Assembly (NCBI GenBank): GCA_964346355.1 | Contig: CAYFUH010000006.1 | Coordinates: 1-61,207 of the forward strand | DNA from: UBA6115 sp964346355 | Lineage (GTDB): Bacteria > Bacillota > Clostridia > Christensenellales > Aristaeellaceae | DNA length: 61,207 nt | Direction of reading: 5' to 3' | Part shown: positions 49,794 to 58,087 of the stretch, piece by piece | Position numbering within the stretch: position 1 is the stretch's first letter | Layout: each line of letters begins with the position of its first letter | The notes under the pieces: generated by a model | The model's database searches: none | The model's input: the letters and a program-made list of their open reading frames with translations, nothing else | What the model was told of the DNA's origin: nothing | Made by a program: the position numbers and the translations under genes

Positions 49794-51986
49794 CTAGCGC
49801 GCGCTCCGGTAAGCGTCCAAAACGTCCGAGCGTTTTTGCATTCGGGCGATTACAGCACGCACCTGGTCCTTGCTGGTGACCTGGAGTACCAGGTGCAGCC
49901 GGCGGATGCCTTTTTTAACCTCTTCCTGGGAGCCCGCCACCACCGGCGTGCCGGCGTTGGCAATGTACATCATCATCTCGCCCAATATGTTGGGGCTGTC
50001 ATACACTGTCAGGCGGATGCTGGCGTTGAAATTGCCGGTGTCCTCATCCGCCCAGCTCACGTTGATCAAGCGCTCCTCCTGGGCGTTGACCGCGTTGACG
50101 CAATCGGCCTTGTGTACGGTGACACCGCGTCCGCGGGTGATAAAGCCGATGATATCATCCCCCGGCACCGGGTTACAGCACTGGCCAAAGCGCACCAGCA
50201 TGCCGGAGCCGCCCTCCACATAAATGCCGTGGGTGGGCTTGCCCTGGTGCTTGATCTGCTTGGGGTCAGGAAGGGTGGCCGCCTTTTTCTCCTGCTGCTG
50301 GTCGGTAGCGCGCTTTTGCTCCTCCAGCAGTTTTGAGATGACATACACAGAGGGAATCCCGCCATAGCCAACCGCGCCGTACATGGCCTCCAGATCCGGG
50401 AAGGAATAGCGCTTGAGGATGGGATCATAAAACTCGGGCTTGGTGAGCTCCCCCAGTTTGACGCCGCGGCGCTTGGATTCGTGCTCCAACATGTCGCGGC
50501 CTTTTTGGATGTTCTCCCCCCGCAGCTCCTTCTTGAAAAACTGGCGGATCTTGGTCTTGGCCTGCTGGGTCTTGACGACGCTGAGCCAGTCCAGGCTGGG
50601 GCCCTTGGAGTGGGAGGAGGTCATTACCTCCACTCTGTCACCGGTTTGTAATTCTGTCTGCAGGGGCACGATCTTGCCGTTCACCTTGGCGCCGACACAG
50701 GAGTTGCCCACGTGGGAGTGGATGCGGTAGGCAAAATCCAGCGGCGTCGCGCCGCGCTGCAGGTTGATGATGTCACCCTTGGGCGTGAAGACAAAAATGT
50801 CCTCACTAAACAGGTCGGTCTTGAGGCCGTCGATGAACTCCTTGCTGTCCCGTGTTTCTGATTGCCAGTCCAGAATCTGCCGCAGCCAGTACAGTTTTTT
50901 GTCCAGCCCGCCGCTGGCGGTGCCTTCTTTGTAATTCCAATGCGCCGCGATGCCGTATTCGGCGATCTGGTGCATCTCCCGTGTGCGGATCTGCACCTCA
51001 AAGGGCGAGGGAATCGTGCGGCCGCCAATTAAGGTGGTGTGCAGGGATTGGTACATATTGGGCTTGGGGGTAGAGATAAAATCCTTAAAGCGGCCCGGCA
51101 TCTGCGTCCACAGGGTATGGGCAATGCCAAGCACCGTGTAGCACTCCGGAATGGTATTCACGACCACGCGCACCGCGATCAAGTCATAGATCTGGTCAAA
51201 GGAGCGGTTTTGGATGACCATCTTGCGGTAGATGCTGTACAGGTGCTTGGGCCGGCCGTCTATTTCAAAATGATGCAGGCCCATCTCATGAATTTTCTCA
51301 CTGAGGGTGTTGATGATGGTCTTGATCTGCTCTTCCCGCTCGATGCGCTTCTGGCCTACCTTGATGGCCACGTCCTTGTAGCCGTCCGGATCCAGGTAGC
51401 GCAGGGCCAAATCCTCTATCTCGGCCTTAATGGTGTATACACCCAGGCGATGCGCCAGGGGTGCGTAGATGTCCAGCGTTTCCTGCGCGATGCTGACCTG
51501 CCGCTCATGCGCTTGGTGCGTCAGCGTGCGCATGTTGTGCAAGCGATCGGCCAGTTTAATCAGGATGACGCGGATGTCCCGGCTCATCGCCAGGATCATC
51601 TTGCGCCAGGACTCCGCCTGCTGCTCCTCCCGGTCCATGAAGTCCAGCTGGCCCAGCTTGGTCACACCATCCACCAAGTCCGCGATTTCCGAGCCAAACT
51701 GCTTCTCGATGGTTTCAATGGTGATACCTTCCACGTCCTCCACCGTATCGTGCAGCAAACCTGCCGCGACAGAGCTGGCGTCCAACTGCAATTCCGCCAG
51801 GATGCTGGCGACATGGATGGGGTGGGACACATAGGGTTCTCCGCTGAGCCTGGTTTGATCCTTATGCGCGTCCACCGCGAAATCATACGCTTTTTTGACC
51901 AGCGCAAGTGACTCTGCCGGGCTGTATTTACTCAGCCGGGCGGTCATCTCCTCCAGGGTCATGCGTTCAAATGCTGTGTGGGCCAT
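49794..51986 (-). CDS. relA: Bifunctional (p)ppGpp synthetase/hydrolase
   Basis: A 730-residue Rel protein. The N-terminal HD hydrolase has H-D at 79-80 (LLHDTVEDV) and RLHNMRT. The synthetase domain (about 230-345) includes YQSLHTTLI. A TGS domain (about 395-455) with TPKGDIINLQRGATPLDFAY, a zinc-finger-like middle, and a C-terminal ACT domain (about 655-730) follow. Intact HD suggests it both makes and degrades ppGpp. Only 8 nt from recJ; the apt gene often found between them is absent. Confidence 0.96.
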   Translation of the reverse strand: MAHTAFERMTLEEMTARLSKYSPAESLALVKKAYDFAVDAHKDQTRLSGEPYVSHPIHVASILAELQLDASSVAAGLLHDTVEDVEGITIETIEKQFGSEIADLVDGVTKLGQLDFMDREEQQAESWRKMILAMSRDIRVILIKLADRLHNMRTLTHQAHERQVSIAQETLDIYAPLAHRLGVYTIKAEIEDLALRYLDPDGYKDVAIKVGQKRIEREEQIKTIINTLSEKIHEMGLHHFEIDGRPKHLYSIYRKMVIQNRSFDQIYDLIAVRVVVNTIPECYTVLGIAHTLWTQMPGRFKDFISTPKPNMYQSLHTTLIGGRTIPSPFEVQIRTREMHQIAEYGIAAHWNYKEGTASGGLDKKLYWLRQILDWQSETRDSKEFIDGLKTDLFSEDIFVFTPKGDIINLQRGATPLDFAYRIHSHVGNSCVGAKVNGKIVPLQTELQTGDRVEVMTSSHSKGPSLDWLSVVKTQQAKTKIRQFFKKELRGENIQKGRDMLEHESKRRGVKLGELTKPEFYDPILKRYSFPDLEAMYGAVGYGGIPSVYVISKLLEEQKRATDQQQEKKAATLPDPKQIKHQGKPTHGIYVEGGSGMLVRFGQCCNPVPGDDIIGFITRGRGVTVHKADCVNAVNAQEERLINVSWADEDTGNFNASIRLTVYDSPNILGEMMMYIANAGTPVVAGSQEEVKKGIRRLHLVLQVTSKDQVRAVIARMQKRSDVLDAYRSAR

Positions 51987-51994
51987 CTTTCTCC

Positions 51995-54265
51995 TTAGGT
52001 GGTCAGCGCGGTGTACAGAGGGCTTTGCGCAGGGTCGATGCGCTTCATGGGCAGCATACGAAGGAAGCTGCCTTCTTCGCTTAATTGTACCAGACCCAGC
52101 TGCTCAAAGATCACAAGCGCGATAAAATCTTTTCCGGGGTTTGGTGTAAAACCCGAGATTGTGCCGTTTCGCAGCTGCACATAGATGGATCGAAGTTCAT
52201 CAAGGGTAGGCGTCAGCTGCTCCAGAAGCGTCTGCAAATCCTCACTTTTTGGCAGCACATAGACCTCTTTCGCCTTGGTTTTAACTATAGCCTGAGAAGC
52301 CGCAGCGTTAATGGGCAGGCCATCTGCAAACATCAAGGTATGGTGGTGTGCCTGGTGCAGGCTAAAATCCGGCGCGTACAAAATGGCGTTGAAGGCGCGC
52401 GGATCACTTGCCTGGCCGACACAGACCTGAAAATCCGGGAAGCGTTTGCGCAGCGCGTTGGCGGTCTGGTGCGTATAGGCAATCACCAATGTGCCGCGGT
52501 TGCCCTGAATAATGGGTATATCTGCCACGTGTTTAATAGGCGCATCTGATGAATTGCCCGAAATCTGCGCGCTTTTGACCGCGCGCGCCTGCAGCAGGCT
52601 GTCCGGCTCAAAGGCATTCTCGCCAGGCAGCAAAGCCTTGATTTTCAGCTGTGCTGAAACCTTGCCGTTAAACTCGTTGCGCTCCACGCTGCCAACCAGG
52701 GTGACATCCCGTCCCAAGGTTTTTCCCATGGCGCCAAAGCCAAAGGCGATGCCGTCCCTTACCGCGCCTGATTGACCAACGGTCAGTTTCAGGTGCGCGC
52801 CGTCTGTACCCACCGCCCGCGCGGTGACCGTTTGCAGGTTCTCCATCAAAAACACCGGGGACGGGTTACCCATCCCAAAGGGCGCTAACTGATCCAGCAG
52901 CGCGATGGTCTCTAAATTGACCTTAGACAAGGGCAGGGTGGTATCATACTCGGTTTCGGGAATTAAATCCCCCTCCCCCAATTGCTGCCGGACCGCCTCA
53001 TCAAAGCGCGTGATGAAGGCGTCCAGCTTGTCCTGGCGCAAAGCCAGGCCTGCCGCCATTGTATGGCCGCCAAAGCGGGTCAGAAGGGATTCGCATTCTT
53101 TGAGCGCGGCATGCAGATCCACCGCGCCCGCGCTGCGGCCGGAGCCAGCGTACTCCTCCCCGTTTTTGCACAGGGCGATGGCAGGGTAGTTCCACCGCTC
53201 TGCCAGTTTGCCGGCAGTTAAGCCCACGACCCCGGGATTCCAGTCATCCCCCTTCACAACGATGCTGCGTTTTTCACGCAGATCCATCTTGCTCACCTGC
53301 TCAGACGCTTCCTTGAGCGTCTCCTTTTCAATGGCGCGGCGCTCACGGTTTAACAAATCCATTTGCTCCGCCAGACAGTCGGCTTCGGCTTGGTCCTTGC
53401 TCATCAGCAAGCTGAGCGCGTCCTGCGCGTCCGCCAGACGCCCTGTCGCATTCAGCCGGGGCGCCAATTGGTAGGCAATGTGCTCGGACGTGAGCGGGAT
53501 TCCGGCACGGATGCCCGAAATCTTCATCAAGGCCTGCAAACCCAGGCGCTTGGTGTGCTGCATTGCGGGCAAGCCCAGGCTGACGATGACCCGGTTCTCC
53601 CCCCGCAGGGGTACCATATCAGCCACAGTAGCCAGGGCAGCCAGATCCAGGCTGTTTTGGGCTTCCGTAAGCCCCAAAAGCGCGCAGGCGAACTTCCAGG
53701 CAACCCCCGCACCGCACAGATGGGGTTCGGGATAGCCACCCAGCTGCGGGTGGATGATGGCATCGGCATCCGGCAGGGTTTCCGGTACCGTGTGGTGATC
53801 GGTGATGATGACCCGCATCCCTAAGCTTTTAGCCAGGGCGACTTCTTCAAGCGCTGTGATGCCGCAGTCCACGCTCAGCAAAACCCCTGCCTGCTTAGAA
53901 AGCACCTGCACCGCGTCCAGATGAAGCCCGTAGCCTTCGCTTTGACGGGTTGGGATATAGGAAAAAGCCTTGACCCCGATCTTGCCCAGCGCTTCTAAGA
54001 TAATCGCGCTGGCGCACACACCATCCGCGTCATAATCCCCATAGACGGCGACAATCAGACCAAGATCGCCCGCTTGCTTGATCAGCCCGCAGGCTTCCGC
54101 CATCCCGTTCATCAAGAAGGGATCGTGCAGCTGATCCATGCTGGGGTTGAGGTAAGCCTGTGCGTCCTTGACGGTGGATATCCCGCGCGCGTACAGCAAA
54201 GCCGCCAGATAATCCGGGTAGCCTGGCAGTGTGTAGGGGGTCGCGCGTGGGGTTAATTTTCTCAT
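51995..54265 (-). CDS. recJ: Single-stranded-DNA-specific exonuclease RecJ
   Basis: A 756-residue 5'-3' exonuclease of the DHH family. The motifs DYDADG (77-82), VDCGIT, DHH (156-158) and a DHHA1 block with FGGHTMAAGLAL are all present, and an OB fold follows. A C-terminal region of about 180 residues, typical of Bacillota RecJ, closes the protein. It is separated from the SecF-like gene by a terminator hairpin. Confidence 0.95.
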   Translation of the reverse strand: MRKLTPRATPYTLPGYPDYLAALLYARGISTVKDAQAYLNPSMDQLHDPFLMNGMAEACGLIKQAGDLGLIVAVYGDYDADGVCASAIILEALGKIGVKAFSYIPTRQSEGYGLHLDAVQVLSKQAGVLLSVDCGITALEEVALAKSLGMRVIITDHHTVPETLPDADAIIHPQLGGYPEPHLCGAGVAWKFACALLGLTEAQNSLDLAALATVADMVPLRGENRVIVSLGLPAMQHTKRLGLQALMKISGIRAGIPLTSEHIAYQLAPRLNATGRLADAQDALSLLMSKDQAEADCLAEQMDLLNRERRAIEKETLKEASEQVSKMDLREKRSIVVKGDDWNPGVVGLTAGKLAERWNYPAIALCKNGEEYAGSGRSAGAVDLHAALKECESLLTRFGGHTMAAGLALRQDKLDAFITRFDEAVRQQLGEGDLIPETEYDTTLPLSKVNLETIALLDQLAPFGMGNPSPVFLMENLQTVTARAVGTDGAHLKLTVGQSGAVRDGIAFGFGAMGKTLGRDVTLVGSVERNEFNGKVSAQLKIKALLPGENAFEPDSLLQARAVKSAQISGNSSDAPIKHVADIPIIQGNRGTLVIAYTHQTANALRKRFPDFQVCVGQASDPRAFNAILYAPDFSLHQAHHHTLMFADGLPINAAASQAIVKTKAKEVYVLPKSEDLQTLLEQLTPTLDELRSIYVQLRNGTISGFTPNPGKDFIALVIFEQLGLVQLSEEGSFLRMLPMKRIDPAQSPLYTALTT

Positions 54266-54292
54266 AAGTGCCTTTCTTTGATAAAGAAAATC

Positions 54293-54326
54293 AAAAAAGC
54301 GCCCTCTTTTTTGACCAGAAGGCGCT
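54293..54326 (-). terminator. Intrinsic terminator between the SecF-like gene and recJ
   Basis: On the minus strand AGCGCCTTCT (54326-54317) pairs with AGAGGGCGCT (54307-54298), one G-U wobble, followed by six T. It separates the Sec-like unit from recJ, which must depend on read-through or an unseen promoter. Confidence 0.88.
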
Positions 54327-54334
54327 CTTTTGAA

Positions 54335-54970
54335 TTATTTCCTGTTCATCTTCCGGGAAGCCAGCGCTGCCCAGATGAAGGGCGTAATCAGGCAGGAGGA
54401 TACCACTGCGCTGAGCAGCCCCGTGAACAAAGGCAGGACGGCGCCAATCATGTGCTTGTTGCCGCTGATGATGAAGGCAGCCAGAATCAGAAGCGCCGCT
54501 AACGCTACCACCATCTTAAGCGGACGGTGCTGGTTGCGGGATTCGGCAGCCGCCTCATCCCGTGCCAGGCCGCGGTTGGAACCGCCGCGCACCAAAACAC
54601 GCGCGGTGCGGATCTGGGGAATGGTGAAGACATAGGTCGCCACCAGGCCTGCCATCAAGAGGGCCGGCAGGTAGGAGGACAGGCCAAAGGCCAGGCTGAT
54701 GATGGCGCATAGGGCCAGGGACAGCAACTGGTCGTGCAGCACAGCGGAGGCAAGGGTGATCGCGCCGGCCAAGCTATACCGTACAAAGCCAAACACAAAG
54801 GACACCCCGACTGCGGCCAGGATCGCCCAAAACAGGGGCATGTACTGCATGGTGGCTTCAGCCCCAAAGCTAAAGCGCATGCCCTGACCAACCAGGGTTA
54901 AAGCCAGTGCCCCCAGGATGATCAGAATGGAAAGAATCAGTGTATTTAAAGCGGACTTTTGCATACGCAT
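54335..54970 (-). CDS. Reduced SecF-like membrane protein
   Basis: A 211-residue protein with about six hydrophobic segments. It resembles SecF in layout: TLASAVLHDQLLSL recalls the AALIHD motif, and the last pair of helices (LPLFTGLLSAVVSSCLITPF) recalls SecF helices five and six. The large extracytoplasmic P4 domain of SecF is missing, and the conserved VVFDRIREN region reads VFTIPQIRTARVLVRGG. It starts 3 nt after the SecD-like stop, the normal secD-secF order. It may form a minimal SecDF with its partner or have drifted to another role. Confidence 0.65.
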   Translation of the reverse strand: MRMQKSALNTLILSILIILGALALTLVGQGMRFSFGAEATMQYMPLFWAILAAVGVSFVFGFVRYSLAGAITLASAVLHDQLLSLALCAIISLAFGLSSYLPALLMAGLVATYVFTIPQIRTARVLVRGGSNRGLARDEAAAESRNQHRPLKMVVALAALLILAAFIISGNKHMIGAVLPLFTGLLSAVVSSCLITPFIWAALASRKMNRK

Positions 54971-54973
54971 GGC

Positions 54974-56302
54974 TTAGTCCTCCCTCTTTTGTGTCGCGTT
55001 GGCGGCGTACAGACCGGTTTTCCCGCCAAACAGGTGGATTGTTTCATTCAGCAGCAGCCGCAGCAGCAGGTGCATGATGATCAGCCCCAACAGCAGGCCC
55101 AGGGCGAAGACCTCGGCAAAGATGCGGATGATGCCCTGGTCCATCATGATGAACACCACAGCCAGCAGCAGCAGGCCAGCGTACACATCCAGCGAGGCGT
55201 GGCCGCGGGTGGCATAGCTGTCCTTCAGCGCCTGGCGCACAGAGCGGCCCTGGCGCGCGTCATCGCGGATGCCGATGAACAGGTTGACCACCGCAAAGAA
55301 GGAGACCAAAAGCGCCGCGTAAATGGCGCTTAAGGTCAGCACAGTGTAGCCCGCGCCGATGAGCGCCGCGAAGAAATAGGACAGCGCCAACTGGACCAGC
55401 AGCATCCACACAGCGACAAAACCGCCCAGACGGAAGCGAACCAGCAGGTAGACCGCAATGAGGGCGAGCACTGCCGCCAGCGCGTAAATGAGCACGTCTT
55501 TTTGATCGTTCAACAGCAGCGCTTTGGTGGGCACGCTCTCACCTTCCTGTGTTAAGGCAAAAGGCAGGGCGCCGGAGCGCAGCAGCACGGCATTTTCACG
55601 TGCGGCATCCAGGGTAAAGCCAGGGATGGACACGCTGCCCTGGGTGATGGGCTCGCCGATGCTGGGGCTGGTGATGACCACGCCATCGCGCCTGAGCGAA
55701 ATGCTCTGGCCGGATAGTTCGGTGGATTTGGTCGCGAAGGCCTCTTTGCCTGTCCCATCAAACATCAGCGAGAGGGCGACGTTGGTGCCGGATTGATCGG
55801 CATAGCCAAAGCCGGCTTGGGTGATGTTTTCCCCGGTCATGAAGACTTCGCCCTCTGGGGTGGTGAAGGTGAACTCGCCCTTGGCGGTGAGGATGTTTTT
55901 GAGGTAGTTTACATCCGCGCTCTTGGGCAGGGTGACCAGCAGCTGGTTGTCCTTAACCTCAACAGCGGTATCGGACCAGCCGAAGTCGGACAGGCGCTTC
56001 ACCAGCACCTTGGCCGCGGTGTGGAGTTCATCCTCTTTAACTTCCTCAGATACAGGGTTCAGCGTGGTGAGCACGCCTTCATCCAGGCCCGCGCCCGGCA
56101 CCAGTGCCTGGCGCCAGTTGAAACTCTCCCCCGGCGTGGGCAGCCAGGGCAGCAGGTTGTACAGGCCTTGGGCATCCATCTTTCTGCCGGTGACGCCCAG
56201 GGTTACAAAGACCACGGTGAGCGCCAGCGCGATGATGAGCGTCACAGCAGCAATCGCTTTGCGATTCACAGTAACTTTTTTACTTTTTGGTTTTTTTGTC
56301 AT
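54974..56302 (-). CDS. SecD-like protein export subunit
   Basis: A 442-residue protein. A single N-terminal hydrophobic segment (about 15-37) is followed by an extracytoplasmic region with SecD P1 features: ILTAKGEFTF, MFDGTGKEAFA, ITSPSIGEPI, and LLRSGALPFAL just before the membrane domain. Five or so helices follow. Overall it fits SecD, which uses the proton motive force to help pull proteins through SecYEG, but sequence is divergent. The ATG at 56302 follows AAAGGATG. The partner is SecF-like and the first gene of the unit encodes a small exported protein. Confidence 0.8.
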   Translation of the reverse strand: MTKKPKSKKVTVNRKAIAAVTLIIALALTVVFVTLGVTGRKMDAQGLYNLLPWLPTPGESFNWRQALVPGAGLDEGVLTTLNPVSEEVKEDELHTAAKVLVKRLSDFGWSDTAVEVKDNQLLVTLPKSADVNYLKNILTAKGEFTFTTPEGEVFMTGENITQAGFGYADQSGTNVALSLMFDGTGKEAFATKSTELSGQSISLRRDGVVITSPSIGEPITQGSVSIPGFTLDAARENAVLLRSGALPFALTQEGESVPTKALLLNDQKDVLIYALAAVLALIAVYLLVRFRLGGFVAVWMLLVQLALSYFFAALIGAGYTVLTLSAIYAALLVSFFAVVNLFIGIRDDARQGRSVRQALKDSYATRGHASLDVYAGLLLLAVVFIMMDQGIIRIFAEVFALGLLLGLIIMHLLLRLLLNETIHLFGGKTGLYAANATQKRED

Positions 56303-56346
56303 TTTTCTCATCCTTTTTCATTATTGGGTTAAGCCAAAGCGATGCG

Positions 56347-56649
56347 TCACCCGGCCTTGTCCGGATAATGAAAAGCGTGGTAATTTTGCTGATAGTAGGG
56401 CCGCAGCACAAGGGGCGCAGCGCGTGTGACAATCTGGTTGTCTGGCTGATCCACTTGAATCGCATGATGAAGCGCCACTGTTTGCGCGTGATCATCCTCT
56501 TGTTGACGCGTTGGTATGATCGCCTGCTGGCTGCATAACTGCGCTTCCACACGGCGCAGCAGCGGGGAATCCCCGTCCTGCACCATCAAGCCCAGCAGCA
56601 AGAAGAAGGCAAGGCAAAACAAACCAAGCCAGAACAGTCGTTTTAACAC
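56347..56649 (-). CDS. Small exported or membrane-anchored protein, unknown
   Basis: A 100-residue protein with an N-terminal hydrophobic segment (about 4-22), probably an uncleaved anchor, then a polar, Gln/His-rich region ending HAFHYPDKAG. No known domain. The start is a GTG preceded by a strong AAGGAGG, and a near-consensus promoter lies upstream, so it is very probably expressed. It leads the SecD-like/SecF-like unit with a 44-nt gap. Whether it assists the translocase is unknown. Confidence 0.6.
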   Translation of the reverse strand: MLKRLFWLGLFCLAFFLLLGLMVQDGDSPLLRRVEAQLCSQQAIIPTRQQEDDHAQTVALHHAIQVDQPDNQIVTRAAPLVLRPYYQQNYHAFHYPDKAG

Positions 56650-56679
56650 GGCCTTTCCTCCTTACGCTGCAATAGCGAC

Positions 56680-56708
56680 ATTATATCCATAATCCCGCTT
56701 GCTGTAAA
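56680..56708 (-). promoter_or_regulatory. Promoter of the SecD/SecF-like unit
   Basis: On the minus strand TTTACA (56708-56703), 17 nt, TATAAT (56685-56680), 31 nt before the GTG of the small protein. Near consensus. Confidence 0.75.
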
Positions 56709-56717
56709 GCAAACCGG

Positions 56718-56747
56718 TTGACACAAGGCCAGGTTCTCCCGTACAGT
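56718..56747 (+). promoter_or_regulatory. Promoter of the SDR gene
   Basis: Consensus TTGACA (56718-56723), 18-nt spacer, TACAGT (56742-56747), 23 nt before the SDR start. Divergent from the Sec-unit promoter. Confidence 0.6.
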
Positions 56748-56769
56748 AAGCCCAGAAAGTGAGGCGTTT

Positions 56770-57483
56770 GTGAAAACAGTTTTCATCACGGGCGGGTCCC
56801 GCGGCATTGGTGCCGCGATGGTGCGAACGCTTGCGGCTAAAGGCTGGCAGGTGGCTTTTTCATACCATCACGCAAAAGAGCAGGCCCTGGCGCTTCAAAA
56901 GCAAACGGGCGCTATCGCGCTTGCAGGTGATATCAGCCAGGAAGAACAAGCGTCCACGCTTATACAAGAGGCGCTGCGGCAGCTGAAACATCTTGACGCG
57001 GTGGTGTTCAATGCCGGCATCAGCTATAGCGGCTTGTTGAGTGAGATGAGCATACCAGCCTGGGATTTGGTAATGGATACAAACCTGCGCGGTGCTTTTA
57101 TCATGCTAAGGCAGATTATCCCCCACATGGTCAGCCGGCAAGAGGGGAAGCTGCTGTTTATCAGCTCCATGTGGGGGCAGCGCGGCGCCTCCTGCGAGGC
57201 TGCCTACGCCGCCAGCAAGGCAGGACTCATTGGGCTTTCGCAATCCCTGGCGCAGGAGCTTGGCCCTTCCGGTATCCGGGTCAATACGCTGGCACCAGGC
57301 GTGATTGAAACGGATATGATTGCAGAATATACGACCGAGGAGAAAGACATCCTGGCACAGCGCGCCATGCTGGGGCGGATTGGCCGTGCAGAAGAGGTGG
57401 CGAAGGCCGCGGCCTTCCTGCTGAGCGAGGACGCCTCTTTTATCACTGGCCAGGTGCTGGGTGTGGACGGCGGATTCATCTGA
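56770..57483 (+). CDS. ymfI: SDR oxidoreductase, probable EF-P 5-aminopentanone reductase
   Basis: A 237-residue short-chain dehydrogenase. The NADP-binding TGGSRGIGAAM and the NAG segment are at the N-terminus. The catalytic Ser is in SSMWGQRGASCEAAYAASKAG, followed by Tyr-x3-Lys. The WGxxGASCE signature is characteristic of YmfI-like reductases, which finish the aminopentanol modification of elongation factor P in Bacillus. FabG is the alternative, but that signature argues against it. No efp gene is present here. The GTG start follows GTGAGG. Confidence 0.82.
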   Translation: MKTVFITGGSRGIGAAMVRTLAAKGWQVAFSYHHAKEQALALQKQTGAIALAGDISQEEQASTLIQEALRQLKHLDAVVFNAGISYSGLLSEMSIPAWDLVMDTNLRGAFIMLRQIIPHMVSRQEGKLLFISSMWGQRGASCEAAYAASKAGLIGLSQSLAQELGPSGIRVNTLAPGVIETDMIAEYTTEEKDILAQRAMLGRIGRAEEVAKAAAFLLSEDASFITGQVLGVDGGFI

Positions 57484-57508
57484 CAAAGCGAACAAGATAC
57501 AAAAAAAA

Positions 57509-57530
57509 GGGGCGTGATGCCCCGTTTTCT
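57509..57530. terminator. Bidirectional terminator between SDR and nrdR
   Basis: GGGGC, GTGAT loop, GCCCC, with GTTTTCTT on the plus strand and eight T on the minus strand. A short stem but flanked by A/T complementarity; the two genes converge here. Confidence 0.78.
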
Positions 57531-57544
57531 TGAACATTATTTAT

Positions 57545-58030
57545 CTATTTTGCGCCTGTTTCTTGTTCCTTGGCGCGGTTTTCTTTCATCAGCCGGCTTA
57601 GCTCATGCATGAAGGTGGGGATGTCTGTAAACTGGCGGTACACAGAGGCGAAACGGACATAGGCCACTTCATCCAGCGTGCGCAGCGCTTCCATCACCAT
57701 TTCCCCGATTTTGTGCGTGGGTATCTCCCGCTGCAGGCTGTTGTAGCAGACCTGCTCAATCTGGGCGACCAGGGCGTCAATGTCCTTCACGGTGACCGGG
57801 CGCTTGTGGCAGGCGTGGATGATGCCATCGCGGATCTTGTCCGAATCAAACACCTCCCGCGTCTGGTCCTTCTTGATGACCAGCAGCTGGATGGTTTCCA
57901 CCTTCTCGTAGGTGGTGAAGCGCTTGCCGCAGTTGATGCACTCGCGCCGCCGCCTGATGCTGGCGCCGTCATCCGTGGGCCTGGAATCCACTACCTTGCT
58001 GTCTTCACAATGACAAAACTGACATTTCAT
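57545..58030 (-). CDS. nrdR: Transcriptional repressor NrdR
   Basis: A 161-residue nucleotide-sensing repressor of ribonucleotide reductase genes. The N-terminal zinc ribbon uses Cys3, Cys6, Cys31 and Cys34 (CQFC, CINC). An ATP-cone domain (about 49-139) binds ATP/dATP, beginning VIKKDQTREVFD. No nrd gene or clear NrdR box is in the window. Its promoter lies in the 3' end of the upstream ABC ATPase gene. Confidence 0.97.
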   Translation of the reverse strand: MKCQFCHCEDSKVVDSRPTDDGASIRRRRECINCGKRFTTYEKVETIQLLVIKKDQTREVFDSDKIRDGIIHACHKRPVTVKDIDALVAQIEQVCYNSLQREIPTHKIGEMVMEALRTLDEVAYVRFASVYRQFTDIPTFMHELSRLMKENRAKEQETGAK

Positions 58031-58058
58031 TTGACACCATCCCCTTCCATTCGCGTTG

Positions 58059-58087
58059 ATTATACAGAATGAGTGCCAGTTTGTCCA
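58059..58087 (-). promoter_or_regulatory. Promoter of nrdR, overlapping the ABC ATPase stop codon
   Basis: On the minus strand TGGACA (58087-58082), 17 nt, TATAAT (58064-58059). The TAA stop codon of the ABC ATPase gene (58062-58060) lies inside the -10 box. Confidence 0.7.

Noticed and set aside
51039..51911. A 290-codon plus-strand open frame inside relA
   Set aside because: Antisense to conserved Rel domains, with no start signals and no recognisable domain.
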